From an uncultured Bacilli bacterium (lineage in GTDB: Bacteria > Bacillota_I > Bacilli_A > RF39 > UBA660), in contig CANRJL010000006.1 of assembly GCA_947630935.1 (NCBI GenBank), positions 1 to 17,227 on the forward strand: a DNA stretch of 17,227 bases, given 5' to 3'. The translations under genes were made by a program, and so were the position numbers. The notes under the pieces were generated by a model. It did no database searches. It was not told the origin of the DNA and saw only the letters and a list, made by a program, of their open reading frames with translations. Below are positions 1 to 6,460 of this stretch, piece after piece (the stretch's first letter is position 1; each line of letters starts with the position of its first letter).

Positions 1-1979
1 TCAAAAGTACTAGGAATTTCTTTATAATGATATTCATTATATTTGGCTAATTCCCGGTCATCTATTTCTAAAGGGTCTAAATATTCTGATTCACTAGCTT
101 CATCTTTATTACGAAAAATGAAAACTAAATTTTCGTTTGTCATATATCCTCTTGCTGTTTCATAAATATGTTCGTATCCTTTTGTAATACATTCTACAAT
201 ATCATAATCATGGAAATAAGGAATAGAAAAGACGGTATTATTTTTTAAAACTAATGGTGGACCAATTTCTTCGCCATCTTCTGTATAAAAGAAGACATAA
301 TGATAATTATTTTCATCTTCTGAAATTAGTTGTTTGGCTTTTAAAGTAATAATTACATCTTCTTTAGGCATTTTAAAAGTATTATCTGTTATTGTTATTT
401 CTTCACCACTTACTGTTTTGACAGTAAAAGTAGCTAGTTCATAGTTGGAATTTAGTTCATATTTTACTTTGACTGTTTTACCCCATTCAGATGTATCTTG
501 TAAATTAGTAATGGTAAAATTTTCATCAATATCTTTTATGATATGATAAGGTATTTTTTTCGTTTTAATATCGATTAAAACTTCTTCACTTGGCATGATA
601 AATGTATTATTTGTCACTTCTATTTCTTTTTTGGAAATAGTAACAATTTTTAATTCATCTAATTGATAACCTTCTTCATAGAAAATATCAAAAGAAACTT
701 TTTCACCAACTACGGCATAATCATTAATAGTCATTGAAGCTTTGGCTCCTGACCAAATAATTTTATATTTTTGTTTTTCGACTTGAGCTTTTAGAGTAAT
801 TTCTTCATTAGGCATGATAAAGCTTAAGGTATTTAAATTTACATATCTATCATTAATTTTTAGACCTTTTAAAACATAGCCTTGAGCACAAGTGACTTTT
901 AATTTAACAACTTTGTTGGCAATAGCTGTTTTGGGTGCTTCTATTGTGACGCCTTCTACTTCTTCTATGTTAATATTATGAACATTACTGGCAACTTCAA
1001 CATTAATAAATACATCTTCTGATGGCATAATAAAGGAATTATTTTCTTCTTTAATTTGTTTTCCTTCATTATCTTTTATTTCAAATTTTTTTAATTCAAA
1101 ATTATCTTCTAAAGTTAATTTATAATTCACAGTTTTTTCTTTTAAAGATTTATCAGCAATTTCTAGATTATAACCAACTTGATTTAAAGGTGTATGAATA
1201 TTATAAATGGGCGGAAGAACATGAATCTTGGCAGTCACTTTATTAGCAAGACGTGGTTTAGTCACAGTTACATAACCAGATTTTTCTGGATGAAGGGAGG
1301 AAAAATAAGTGTACTCTTCTTTAAAAGCATTAGTATCTACATTTAAATCATAATCACCTTCATTTAAGGCTTTTAAAAAAACTTCATTATTTTCTTCTTT
1401 AATTAAAAAATTTGCATTGTTTTCTAAAGTAAATTCTTCTGGAAAAGGAAAAGTTATTTTAGTCCATTCATCTTTTTTGACTTCAAATTCATAAGTTTTA
1501 TCTTGAATCATTTTTTTGCCTTCGCTAAATAACTCAGCGGCTATTTTATGATATTTGGTAATATCAAAATTAAAGGATAAGTCATCTTCATTACTGGTAG
1601 CAAATTTTTCATATAAATAAATTTGCATGGCTATGCGCTTATCTTTATTTTCGGCAGTAAGACCTTTACCTTCAGTTGTTAAATAAAAGGCATTAAAAAT
1701 GTATGGTTCATAAGGTAAATTCCCCCACGGTTTGTAACCATCAAAATCAATAATTGGGGTATTTCCGCGTTCCCGAAATAAAGGTAAGTTAGTTTTTTTA
1801 TCGCCAAATAAATCAAAATCATAAGTTTGATGAGCTGTTGTATAAGTATAATTTTCATAAGATGGCAATTTCTCAGCATTAAATTCTAAAGCTTTAGTTT
1901 TTTTTAAATTAAATAATAAACAGCAAATTGCTATCGAGGCAATTAATTTAATTTTTTTTCTTCTATTTTTATTTTTCAT
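1..1979 (-). CDS. Large secreted surface protein with InlB-B-like repeats (C-terminus beyond window)
   Basis: An open frame runs from an ATG at 1979 to the left edge without a stop (about 659 residues visible), so the C-terminus and any wall anchor are outside the window. The N-terminus is strongly basic, followed by a hydrophobic segment (residues about 12-24), which reads as a signal peptide or N-terminal anchor. Residues about 300-550 hold four units with a period near 73 residues, each ending in a motif of the form F-I/K-M-P-x-E-D/E-V/I-x-I, the hallmark of divergent InlB B-repeat (Flg_new-like) domains. The stretch around residues 90-170, with RIAMQIYLYEKF, loosely recalls the Q-x-x-I-W region of surface thioester domains, but no cysteine sits where the thioester would form. 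The ATG is preceded by AGAAGGAG at good spacing. A role as adhesin or matrix protein is inference from the repeat class. Confidence 0.85.
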   Translation of the reverse strand, partial: MKNKNRRKKIKLIASIAICCLLFNLKKTKALEFNAEKLPSYENYTYTTAHQTYDFDLFGDKKTNLPLFRERGNTPIIDFDGYKPWGNLPYEPYIFNAFYLTTEGKGLTAENKDKRIAMQIYLYEKFATSNEDDLSFNFDITKYHKIAAELFSEGKKMIQDKTYEFEVKKDEWTKITFPFPEEFTLENNANFLIKEENNEVFLKALNEGDYDLNVDTNAFKEEYTYFSSLHPEKSGYVTVTKPRLANKVTAKIHVLPPIYNIHTPLNQVGYNLEIADKSLKEKTVNYKLTLEDNFELKKFEIKDNEGKQIKEENNSFIMPSEDVFINVEVASNVHNINIEEVEGVTIEAPKTAIANKVVKLKVTCAQGYVLKGLKINDRYVNLNTLSFIMPNEEITLKAQVEKQKYKIIWSGAKASMTINDYAVVGEKVSFDIFYEEGYQLDELKIVTISKKEIEVTNNTFIMPSEEVLIDIKTKKIPYHIIKDIDENFTITNLQDTSEWGKTVKVKYELNSNYELATFTVKTVSGEEITITDNTFKMPKEDVIITLKAKQLISEDENNYHYVFFYTEDGEEIGPPLVLKNNTVFSIPYFHDYDIVECITKGYEHIYETARGYMTNENLVFIFRNKDEASESEYLDPLEIDDRELAKYNEYHYKEIPSTF
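330..1150 (-). repeat. Four tandem InlB-B-like protein repeats
   Basis: Four diverged units of roughly 73 residues each end in FIMPSEDV, FIMPNEEI, FIMPSEEV and FKMPKEDV, near residues 316, 388, 461 and 536 of the large secreted protein. Each also carries an upstream G-Y/N-x-L-x-x-L/F-x-I strand. The repetition is clear in protein but largely eroded in DNA, so it is old. Boundaries are approximate. Confidence 0.75.
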
Positions 1980-1982
1980 TTT

Positions 1983-1999
1983 AACTCCTTCTAGGAGTT
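1983..1999 (-). promoter_or_regulatory. Hairpin enclosing the Shine-Dalgarno of the large surface-protein gene
   Basis: A perfect 6-bp inverted repeat, AACTCC and GGAGTT with a 5-base loop TAGAA (minus strand), lies just before the ATG at 1979. The 3' arm contains the GGAG core of the Shine-Dalgarno site AGAAGGAG, so folding would pair the ribosome binding site with an anti-Shine-Dalgarno CTCC. This could lower or regulate translation. Function is inferred from geometry only. Confidence 0.5.
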
Positions 2000-2020
2000 C
2001 TTGTCTTTTAAGCAATTTTT

Positions 2021-2048
2021 ATTATATTTATTTTTTAAGTTATTGCAA
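2021..2048 (-). promoter_or_regulatory. Candidate sigma-A promoter for the large surface-protein gene
   Basis: On the minus strand TTGCAA (2048-2043), a 16-base spacer and a perfect TATAAT (2026-2021) precede the ATG at 1979. The -35 matches 4 of 6 consensus bases. The -35 lies inside the last codons of the RnfD-like gene. Predicted start of transcription is near 2014, giving a leader of about 35 bases that contains the hairpin at 1983-1999. Confidence 0.55.
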
Positions 2049-2886
2049 CAAATCTCTTTCTTTTCGACAAAATTTGAGTAAAATAAATAATTGTATAGGC
2101 AATGAAAGGTCCTTCTAAATGGTTAATAAAGGTGCTTAAGAATAAAATTAAACCACTTATTAAGGCATATATTAATTGGCCTTTTCTTGTTTTTGGCGAA
2201 AATTCATTTAAGGGAAGTAAAAAAATGGCAATATAGAAAACACTGGAATTTAATAAATGAAACATTAATGCAGAATCTTTTATTAAAATACCATATAAAC
2301 CCGTACTGATTAAATAACTAGTTAAACTAAGCCATGGTATATCATTTTTATAATAAAATTTAGTATTTAATAAAAGATAGCTAATAATTAAAAGAAAGAT
2401 ATTGGTTATTCCGATACCACCAATACTTTTACCAATGAAAGTATCAATTGTTGTATAAAAAATTGGGATATTATTTTCGATTATGTTTGCATAAGAAAGA
2501 TGGAAAAGGAAAACTAAAATGATATGAAGAATTAAGATAAATTTTTGCCAAGAAGGAAAATAATTTGTTAAGATAAGAATTACAACTAATACTAAACTAC
2601 TATATAAAATTGGGGTTTGAACTGGTAATGATATAGTTAATAAAAAGGCATATAAGGCATTTTTGCCAATTTTATGGTCTTTTTTGATATCTAATAAGGC
2701 ACCTAGAAAAAAACCAGAAGTAGCAAGTAATAAAGGATAAAAAGCTTGATAAAGATTACATTGATTTTGCCAAAAATATTGTAAACCATTTTTATAAAAG
2801 CCAAAGACGGCTAAAACCCATAATAAAATAAGATATAGATTATCTAGCTCTTTGATATTTTCAGAATAATGTGTCCAAGTTTTCAT
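2035..2886 (-). CDS. rnfD: RnfD-like integral membrane protein, divergent
   Basis: A 283-residue, very hydrophobic protein with about eight membrane segments. The C-terminal half aligns by eye with RnfD/NqrB: TFIGKSIGGIGITN resembles the conserved D-x-F-L-G-N-x-x-G-x-I-G-E-T-S segment, and LPLNEFSPKTRKGQLIYALI with the following HLEGPFIAY resembles the MATDPVTSP...KGQLIFG...PEGVAFA region. RnfD is the membrane subunit of the Rnf ferredoxin:NAD oxidoreductase and normally carries covalent FMN on the Thr of an S/T-G-A-T motif between membrane helices. I do not see that motif here; the expected place reads IFYTTIDTFIG. The ATG follows GGAAAGGAG at good spacing and overlaps the end of the RnfC-like gene by 26 bases, so the two are surely co-expressed. 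The subunit assignment is moderate; an active flavoprotein role is doubtful. Confidence 0.72.
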   Translation of the reverse strand: MKTWTHYSENIKELDNLYLILLWVLAVFGFYKNGLQYFWQNQCNLYQAFYPLLLATSGFFLGALLDIKKDHKIGKNALYAFLLTISLPVQTPILYSSLVLVVILILTNYFPSWQKFILILHIILVFLFHLSYANIIENNIPIFYTTIDTFIGKSIGGIGITNIFLLIISYLLLNTKFYYKNDIPWLSLTSYLISTGLYGILIKDSALMFHLLNSSVFYIAIFLLPLNEFSPKTRKGQLIYALISGLILFLSTFINHLEGPFIAYTIIYFTQILSKRKRFVAIT

Positions 2887-3973
2887 TTTGATGCTCCTTT
2901 CCTAAAGGTAAATTACTAGGGCAAAGAAAAGAACAAAGCCCACAATGGATACAGGAAGACATTCTTTTTTGGTCAACTGGATTACAGCCCATTGGACAAT
3001 AATTAAGACATTTGCCACAAGAAATGCATGGGCTGGGAATTTTTGGCTCTTCTATAAAAAATAAAAGACATGAACAATCTAATAAAACCATTTCATCCTG
3101 AGATATTCTTTGGCCATTGATTAAACCATTAACTAAAACTTTTTGTTGCCAATCTATTTTAAATTCTTGTAACAAATCAGCTAGTAAAACTCCTTTTTTA
3201 GTTTTTACAACAAAAGGTTTTACTCCATTACCACTTATAGTAACATAAATTTCACTAAGAGGTTCATTTTCTAAAAGAGCTTTTTGCAAGATTAAAACTT
3301 CAGTATCTTTTAGGATATTTATTTTATCTTTATTTAAAATCTTTTTTAAAATAACTTCATTTTCTAAAGGATAAATATTAGGAAGAAGGTGTAAACAAAT
3401 GAAAGGATATCTGCCTAATAAATTAGTTAAGCAAGTAATATTTTCAGTATCTTTTTCAGAAAGCAATAAATGAATTTCTTGATATGAAAAAGTTTCTCTT
3501 AAGATATCTAGGGTTTCTAATATTTCATTGCCATATGTTTTAAAGATAAATAGATTATTGGCATCATATGGGTTATCTTTGATGGCATTAAAATATAAAA
3601 TAGAATCTTTTTTAATTAATTTTTTTAAAAGTTGAGGACAAAATTCTTTTATTCTGGCAATTACTTCTTGTTTAGTTAATTTTTTATTACGTGCAAGTTT
3701 ATTATTCTGCTTTTCTTTAAAATCATTTTCAATTACTAAGTATTGTTTAGTATTTAGATTAACAATTTTTTTGATTTTGCCACTTATCGGACTAAAGGTT
3801 TTATTTTCAGCTATTTCAAATAATAATTGGCTTTTATTAATGATTTTCTGACTTGTTTTAATCATTATTTCTTTATTAATTGGCAAGTAAATAGTTTGAG
3901 GAGTCAAAAATTCTTTTAGATGACTAGCAACTAAAATATTTGGATCTTTTTTGATTGTAAAATTATTTTTCAT
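2861..3973 (-). CDS. rnfC: RnfC-like 4Fe-4S protein, divergent, without the usual glycine-rich NADH loop
   Basis: About 370 residues; RnfC proteins are usually near 440. In order: an N-terminal lipoyl-like sandwich (FSPISGKIKKI, residue about 60), a core with NAIKDNPYDANN where RnfC has N-G-x-E-C-E-P-Y-L-T-x-D, an SLBB-like ubiquitin-fold segment (VTISGNGVKPFVVKTKKG, about 245-265), and two C-terminal CxxCxxCxxxCP clusters (CISCGKCLNYCP, about 316; CIHCGLCSFLCP, about 341) for two 4Fe-4S centres. RnfC accepts or donates electrons at NAD(H) in the Rnf complex. The glycine-rich G-x-G-G-A-x-F-P-T loop that binds NADH/FMN just before the core is absent; that stretch reads EFCPQLLKKLIKK. Possible starts are GTG 3985, ATG 3982 and ATG 3973; I prefer 3973 because of GTGAT at 7-base spacing. 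It overlaps the RnfD-like gene. Confidence 0.78.
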   Translation of the reverse strand: MKNNFTIKKDPNILVASHLKEFLTPQTIYLPINKEIMIKTSQKIINKSQLLFEIAENKTFSPISGKIKKIVNLNTKQYLVIENDFKEKQNNKLARNKKLTKQEVIARIKEFCPQLLKKLIKKDSILYFNAIKDNPYDANNLFIFKTYGNEILETLDILRETFSYQEIHLLLSEKDTENITCLTNLLGRYPFICLHLLPNIYPLENEVILKKILNKDKINILKDTEVLILQKALLENEPLSEIYVTISGNGVKPFVVKTKKGVLLADLLQEFKIDWQQKVLVNGLINGQRISQDEMVLLDCSCLLFFIEEPKIPSPCISCGKCLNYCPMGCNPVDQKRMSSCIHCGLCSFLCPSNLPLGKEHQNENLDTLF

Positions 3974-4002
3974 TTTATCCATCACTTCTTAACTTATTTC
4001 TT

Positions 4003-4031
4003 ATTTAATCATATTTTGGTGGTTGTGACAA
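4003..4031 (-). promoter_or_regulatory. Candidate sigma-A promoter of the rnfC/rnfD-like pair
   Basis: TTGTCA (4031-4026), exactly 17 bases, then TTAAAT (4008-4003) preceded by TGA, an extended -10. It lies between the 75-residue gene and the RnfC-like start. The -35 is embedded in the palindromic 9-mer TTGTCACAA, which is identical to the -35 region of the rpsU promoter. Confidence 0.6.
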
Positions 4032-4062
4032 CTATGTTTTTAGAAGAATGGAAGAAAAATTG

Positions 4063-4290
4063 TTATTTTATAGACATCCTTCCTTGATAACGATTATTAT
4101 ATTCTTGGCGTATTTTATTTAGATAATAACGGTTTATTAGTTGCTTTGTTTTATTGTTAATGATGATTTGGTCAATATCATAATTTTCAATAATATGAAA
4201 AAGTTTATTTTTCAAAAATTCTATATCTTCTCTAGTTAAAAATGTTTCAACATCAACATATAATGTTTCATTTTGATAATATAAATTCAT
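4063..4290 (-). CDS. Small hypothetical protein, possibly a partial STAS-like fold
   Basis: A 75-residue protein I do not recognise with certainty. Residues 1-45 (YYQNETLYVDVETFLTREDI, then LKNKLFHIIENYDIDQIIINN) have the strand-helix-strand pattern of the first half of a STAS/anti-sigma-factor-antagonist domain (short strands, helix, then D-I-D-x-I-I-I-N). The C-terminus (residues 46-75) is basic and rich in Asn, Tyr and Arg, and lacks the D-S-S/G-L-G phosphorylation loop of real anti-sigma antagonists. An AGAGG site precedes the ATG at slightly long spacing. It stands alone between the rpsU terminator and the promoter of the rnfC-like gene; a weak extended -10, TGCTATTCT, is visible at 4319-4311. 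Coding is supported by the ribosome site and the absence of overlap with anything else. Confidence 0.6.
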   Translation of the reverse strand: MNLYYQNETLYVDVETFLTREDIEFLKNKLFHIIENYDIDQIIINNKTKQLINRYYLNKIRQEYNNRYQGRMSIK

Positions 4291-4359
4291 TTTGCTTTCG
4301 CCTCTTTAAAAGAATAGCAAATTGGAAGAAAAAGAAAAATATATTCGACATAATTAGCT

Positions 4360-4386
4360 AAAAAAAATTAAGATGTTAATCTTAAT
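4360..4386 (-). terminator. Intrinsic terminator of rpsU
   Basis: A perfect 8-bp stem ATTAAGAT / ATCTTAAT with loop TAAC, followed by a run of seven or more T residues (minus strand). The 5' arm begins inside the last codon and contains the rpsU stop codon. The stem has only one G-C pair, but the T-run is long. Confidence 0.75.
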
Positions 4387-4573
4387 CTCTTTTATGTCTT
4401 TTAGCGTTTTTAATCATTTCTTTTTTAGCATTTCTTTTTTTTACGCCCGGTTTTTCATAATGTTTTCGTTTTTTTAGTTCAGAAGGGACACCACTTTTAG
4501 CAAATTTTACTTTAAATTTTCTTAATGCGTTGTCAATATTTCCATCTTTTACAAACACTTTGTTTGAATTCAT
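4382..4573 (-). CDS. rpsU: 30S ribosomal protein bS21
   Basis: A 63-residue basic protein with the complete bS21 pattern: V-F-V-K-D-G-N-I-D-N-A-L-R-K-F-K near the N-terminus, K-R-K-H-Y-E-K-P in the middle and a Lys/Arg-rich C-terminal tail. bS21 sits on the 30S platform near the anti-Shine-Dalgarno end of 16S rRNA and helps initiation. Usual family length is 55-70. The ATG at 4573 has GGGAGGG seven bases upstream; an overlapping ATG four bases earlier is out of frame. The gene is monocistronic: its own promoter and terminator closely flank it. The usual neighbour yqeY is not present. Confidence 0.97.
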   Translation of the reverse strand: MNSNKVFVKDGNIDNALRKFKVKFAKSGVPSELKKRKHYEKPGVKKRNAKKEMIKNAKRHKRD

Positions 4574-4608
4574 GCATAATCCCTCCCTTCCTTTGTTTTC
4601 TAAGAATG

Positions 4609-4637
4609 ATTATAGCACTTGTTTTATTTTGTGACAA
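4609..4637 (-). promoter_or_regulatory. Strong sigma-A promoter of rpsU
   Basis: TTGTCA (4637-4632), exactly 17 bases, then TATAAT (4614-4609) preceded by TGC, a textbook extended -10. The -35 matches 5 of 6 consensus bases and the -10 all six. It begins directly next to the T-run of the previous terminator (4639), so the two signals are packed back to back. Predicted leader is about 30 bases. Confidence 0.85.
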
Positions 4638-4638
4638 G

Positions 4639-4668
4639 AAAAAAAAGGAAAAACGCCTATTTTTTCCT
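4639..4668 (-). terminator. Intrinsic terminator of the SipW-type exported protein gene
   Basis: Minus strand: AGGAAAAA, loop ATAGGCG, TTTTTCCT, then a T-run. The 8-bp stem can be prolonged outward with G-T and A-T pairs. It starts seven bases after the stop codon at 4675. Confidence 0.8.
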
Positions 4669-4674
4669 CTTCTT

Positions 4675-5307
4675 TTATGATTTTAAAGCTTGCGAACTAG
4701 ATACTTCACCAGAGCCATTTATTTTTAAAATAATTGTATCATCACTATCAGCTGCAGCTATTGTATCAGGGACATAAACTTGAACAGAATAACTTACACT
4801 GCCATTGGTTTTAGCAAGAGTATCAGTTGCTAAGACACCACCTGAAATAGCACTTAAAGCTTTAGGATAACCTGTTACTATACTGCCACCTTTTTTTAAA
4901 ATTACCTGAATTTTACTTGCTTCTAAGGCTGGCGATGCTCCAGTATTAGAAGAAATTGTTAATTTATAAGTACTTGCTAGACTTCCCGTATTTGTAATGG
5001 TCACAGGATAAGCACAAGCGGTTTTAGCTGTTGCTTCAGCTTGAGTACTTGGGATAAAACAATCAGCATTGCTTATCGTACTTCCATTTGTATATGTAAA
5101 TGTTAAGGTGCCCGCTGTGACAACTTCAGTAGTTCCTTTTTGAAGACTAAAGAAATAGGCATAACTCATTCCAATTACAGCGACAACTAAACAAATAACA
5201 ACATAAGCAATTACTTTTGATTCTGATTTTAAAATTATACCAGCTTTTTGCTTCTTTAGTTCTTTAGAGTCTTTTAGCTTGGTTTTGTTAAAATTAAATT
5301 TCTTCAT
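4675..5307 (-). CDS. SipW-type exported protein, TasA/camelysin-like
   Basis: A 210-residue protein with an unusually long basic N-terminal tail (residues 1-31), one hydrophobic helix (33-47) ending in GMSYAYFFS, and an extracellular Ser/Thr/Ala-rich beta domain. The A-Y-F signature at the end of the helix is typical of SipW-dependent signal peptides of the TasA/CalY group, biofilm matrix fibres and camelysin. The domain has VVTAGTLTFTYTNGS at its start and YPVTITNTGSLASTYKLTI in the centre, matching the N-T-G-x-x-x-x-x-Y-K pattern of the family. Two cysteines, near 83 and 98, may form a disulphide. No sipW-like peptidase is in the window. The ATG follows GTGGTGAG at short spacing. The gene has its own promoter and terminator. 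Function in matrix or surface fibre is inferred from the family. Confidence 0.8.
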   Translation of the reverse strand: MKKFNFNKTKLKDSKELKKQKAGIILKSESKVIAYVVICLVVAVIGMSYAYFFSLQKGTTEVVTAGTLTFTYTNGSTISNADCFIPSTQAEATAKTACAYPVTITNTGSLASTYKLTISSNTGASPALEASKIQVILKKGGSIVTGYPKALSAISGGVLATDTLAKTNGSVSYSVQVYVPDTIAAADSDDTIILKINGSGEVSSSQALKS

Positions 5308-5330
5308 CTGCTCACCACTATTCTATATAT

Positions 5331-5360
5331 ATTATAATACCACATTTTTTTAAATCTAAA
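5331..5360 (-). promoter_or_regulatory. Candidate promoter of the SipW-type exported protein gene
   Basis: The minus strand has TGGTATTATAAT, which holds both an extended TATTAT and a perfect TATAAT (5336-5331). A weak -35, TTTAGA, lies at 5360-5355 with an 18-base spacer to TATAAT. It follows the frr terminator directly. Confidence 0.5.
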
Positions 5361-5363
5361 AAC

Positions 5364-5389
5364 AAAAAAATGCAAATTATATTTGCATT
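5364..5389 (-). terminator. frr: Intrinsic terminator of frr, overlapping its last codons
   Basis: A stem ATGCAAAT / ATTTGCAT with the 3-base loop ATA, extended by one more A-T pair, then seven T residues. The 5' arm is formed by the codons for the final Met-Gln-Ile and the loop and 3' arm by the TAA stop and the bases after it. Confidence 0.8.
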
Positions 5390-5904
5390 AACTCATTTTC
5401 TTTTTGTTTTATATGTTCATCGACAATTTTATTATATTTTGTAATTAATTCTTGAATATTTTCTAATTGCTTTTTTTCTTCATCTTCAGGCAGTTCTTGG
5501 TGCTTTATATCATTATTTTCCTCTTGGCGAATATTTCGTAAAGCTACTTTAGCTTCTTCCCCAACTGCTTTTGCTTCTTTGACATATTCTTTACGCTTTT
5601 CTTCAGTTAATTCTGGAACTGTTAAAATTATTACTTCACCATTATTAATTGGAGTTATGCCTAAATTTGCTTCGTTAATAGCTCTTTCCATGTCTTTTAA
5701 CCAATTACGGTCAAATGGTTTAATCATTAATTGTCTTGCTTCAGGAACAGTAATGTTTGCTAAACTTTGAATTGGTGATAAAGTACCATAACAAGGAACC
5801 ATAATATTATTTAACATGGCAGGATTAGCTCTTCCGGCTCTGATGTTTAATAATTTATTTTCAAGAGAATTAATTGCTTTTTGCATTTTTTCTTCAGTAT
5901 TCAT
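5377..5904 (-). CDS. frr: Ribosome recycling factor
   Basis: A 175-residue protein (family about 185) with the standard signatures: LENKLLNIRAGRANPAML (residues about 14-31), VPCYGTLSPIQSLANITVPEARQLMIKPFD (two overlapping segments, about 37-65), INEANLGITPINNGEVI, and LTEEKRKEYVKEAK. RRF, with EF-G, splits post-termination 70S ribosomes; the conserved Arg in the RAGRA segment contacts 23S rRNA. The ATG follows GAAGGA at good spacing. The usual partners pyrH, tsf and rpsB are absent; instead frr lies 34 bases after two thioredoxin-fold genes, with a likely own promoter in that gap. Confidence 0.97.
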   Translation of the reverse strand: MNTEEKMQKAINSLENKLLNIRAGRANPAMLNNIMVPCYGTLSPIQSLANITVPEARQLMIKPFDRNWLKDMERAINEANLGITPINNGEVIILTVPELTEEKRKEYVKEAKAVGEEAKVALRNIRQEENNDIKHQELPEDEEKKQLENIQELITKYNKIVDEHIKQKENELMQI

Positions 5905-5925
5905 AAAATCCTTCTTTCTTTATTC

Positions 5926-5934
5926 ATTATATCA
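5926..5934 (-). promoter_or_regulatory. frr: Extended -10 promoter candidate of frr
   Basis: TGATATAAT (5934-5926, minus strand) combines the extended TG with a perfect TATAAT, 21 bases before the frr ATG. No good -35 is visible at the expected place, which falls in the last codons of the preceding gene; extended -10 promoters can work without one. Confidence 0.5.
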
Positions 5935-5938
5935 AATA

Positions 5939-6460
5939 TTATTCTTTTTGTTTTAAAAAATTTTCAAGTTCTTGTGGTGCTTTAGTTCCAGGAATTGAAC
6001 TAACTATTTTGCCATCTTCTATCTTTACAAGATAAGGTGTTAAATCAATATTTTCTTTTAAAACTTGGTCATAATTAGCAATTTGTTTTATTACTTCGCG
6101 ATTTTCATTATAAGTATCGCGGTCAATATAATAAACTGGATAGATTGCATTTTGAAATAAATTTGGCGAATCATTAATTAAAGAATTACAATTAGAACAA
6201 TCTAGACGAGTAAAAATGACAATAAAGCTTTCTTTTTTTTCAAGTTTTTCAAGCATTTGCTCAGCACTCATTTTAGTTAAATAAGGGTTTTTATAAGTTA
6301 ATTCTTCTTTTTTAGAACCACCAAATAAAGTATTATTGGCATTAGGTTTTTGAGGAATAATATGAAGCATAATTTGGTCACCAAAAGTTACTAAAATTAA
6401 AGCTAAAATAACACATATACAATAAATTAATTGTTCTTTTTTATTTTTATCTTCTTTCAT
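5939..6460 (-). CDS. Membrane-anchored thioredoxin-fold protein with CSNC motif
   Basis: A 173-residue protein: short basic cytoplasmic N-terminus, one membrane helix (residues 10-29), a linker, then a thioredoxin-like domain outside. The strand SFIVIFTRLD leads to CSNC (residues 88-91), the CxxC redox site, and TPYLVKIEDGKIV (141-153) carries the expected cis-proline before the beta hairpin. It could be an extracytoplasmic thiol oxidoreductase or a member of the bacteriocin-accessory/thioredoxin-like group; the exact partner is unknown. It overlaps the preceding, cysteine-free thioredoxin-fold gene by 4 bases (ATGA), so both are made together. Two further cysteines (14 and 16) lie within the membrane helix. 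Confidence 0.8.
   Translation of the reverse strand: MKEDKNKKEQLIYCICVILALILVTFGDQIMLHIIPQKPNANNTLFGGSKKEELTYKNPYLTKMSAEQMLEKLEKKESFIVIFTRLDCSNCNSLINDSPNLFQNAIYPVYYIDRDTYNENREVIKQIANYDQVLKENIDLTPYLVKIEDGKIVSSIPGTKAPQELENFLKQKE

Noticed and set aside
1679..1879. 66-residue open frame on the minus strand
   Set aside because: It lies wholly inside the frame of the large surface protein that runs from 1979 to the edge and has a signal peptide and repeats; the smaller frame shows no family pattern.
4012..4031. Rex-type operator at the rnfC-like promoter
   Set aside because: TTGTGA on the plus strand matches one half-site, but the second inverted half at the proper distance is missing.
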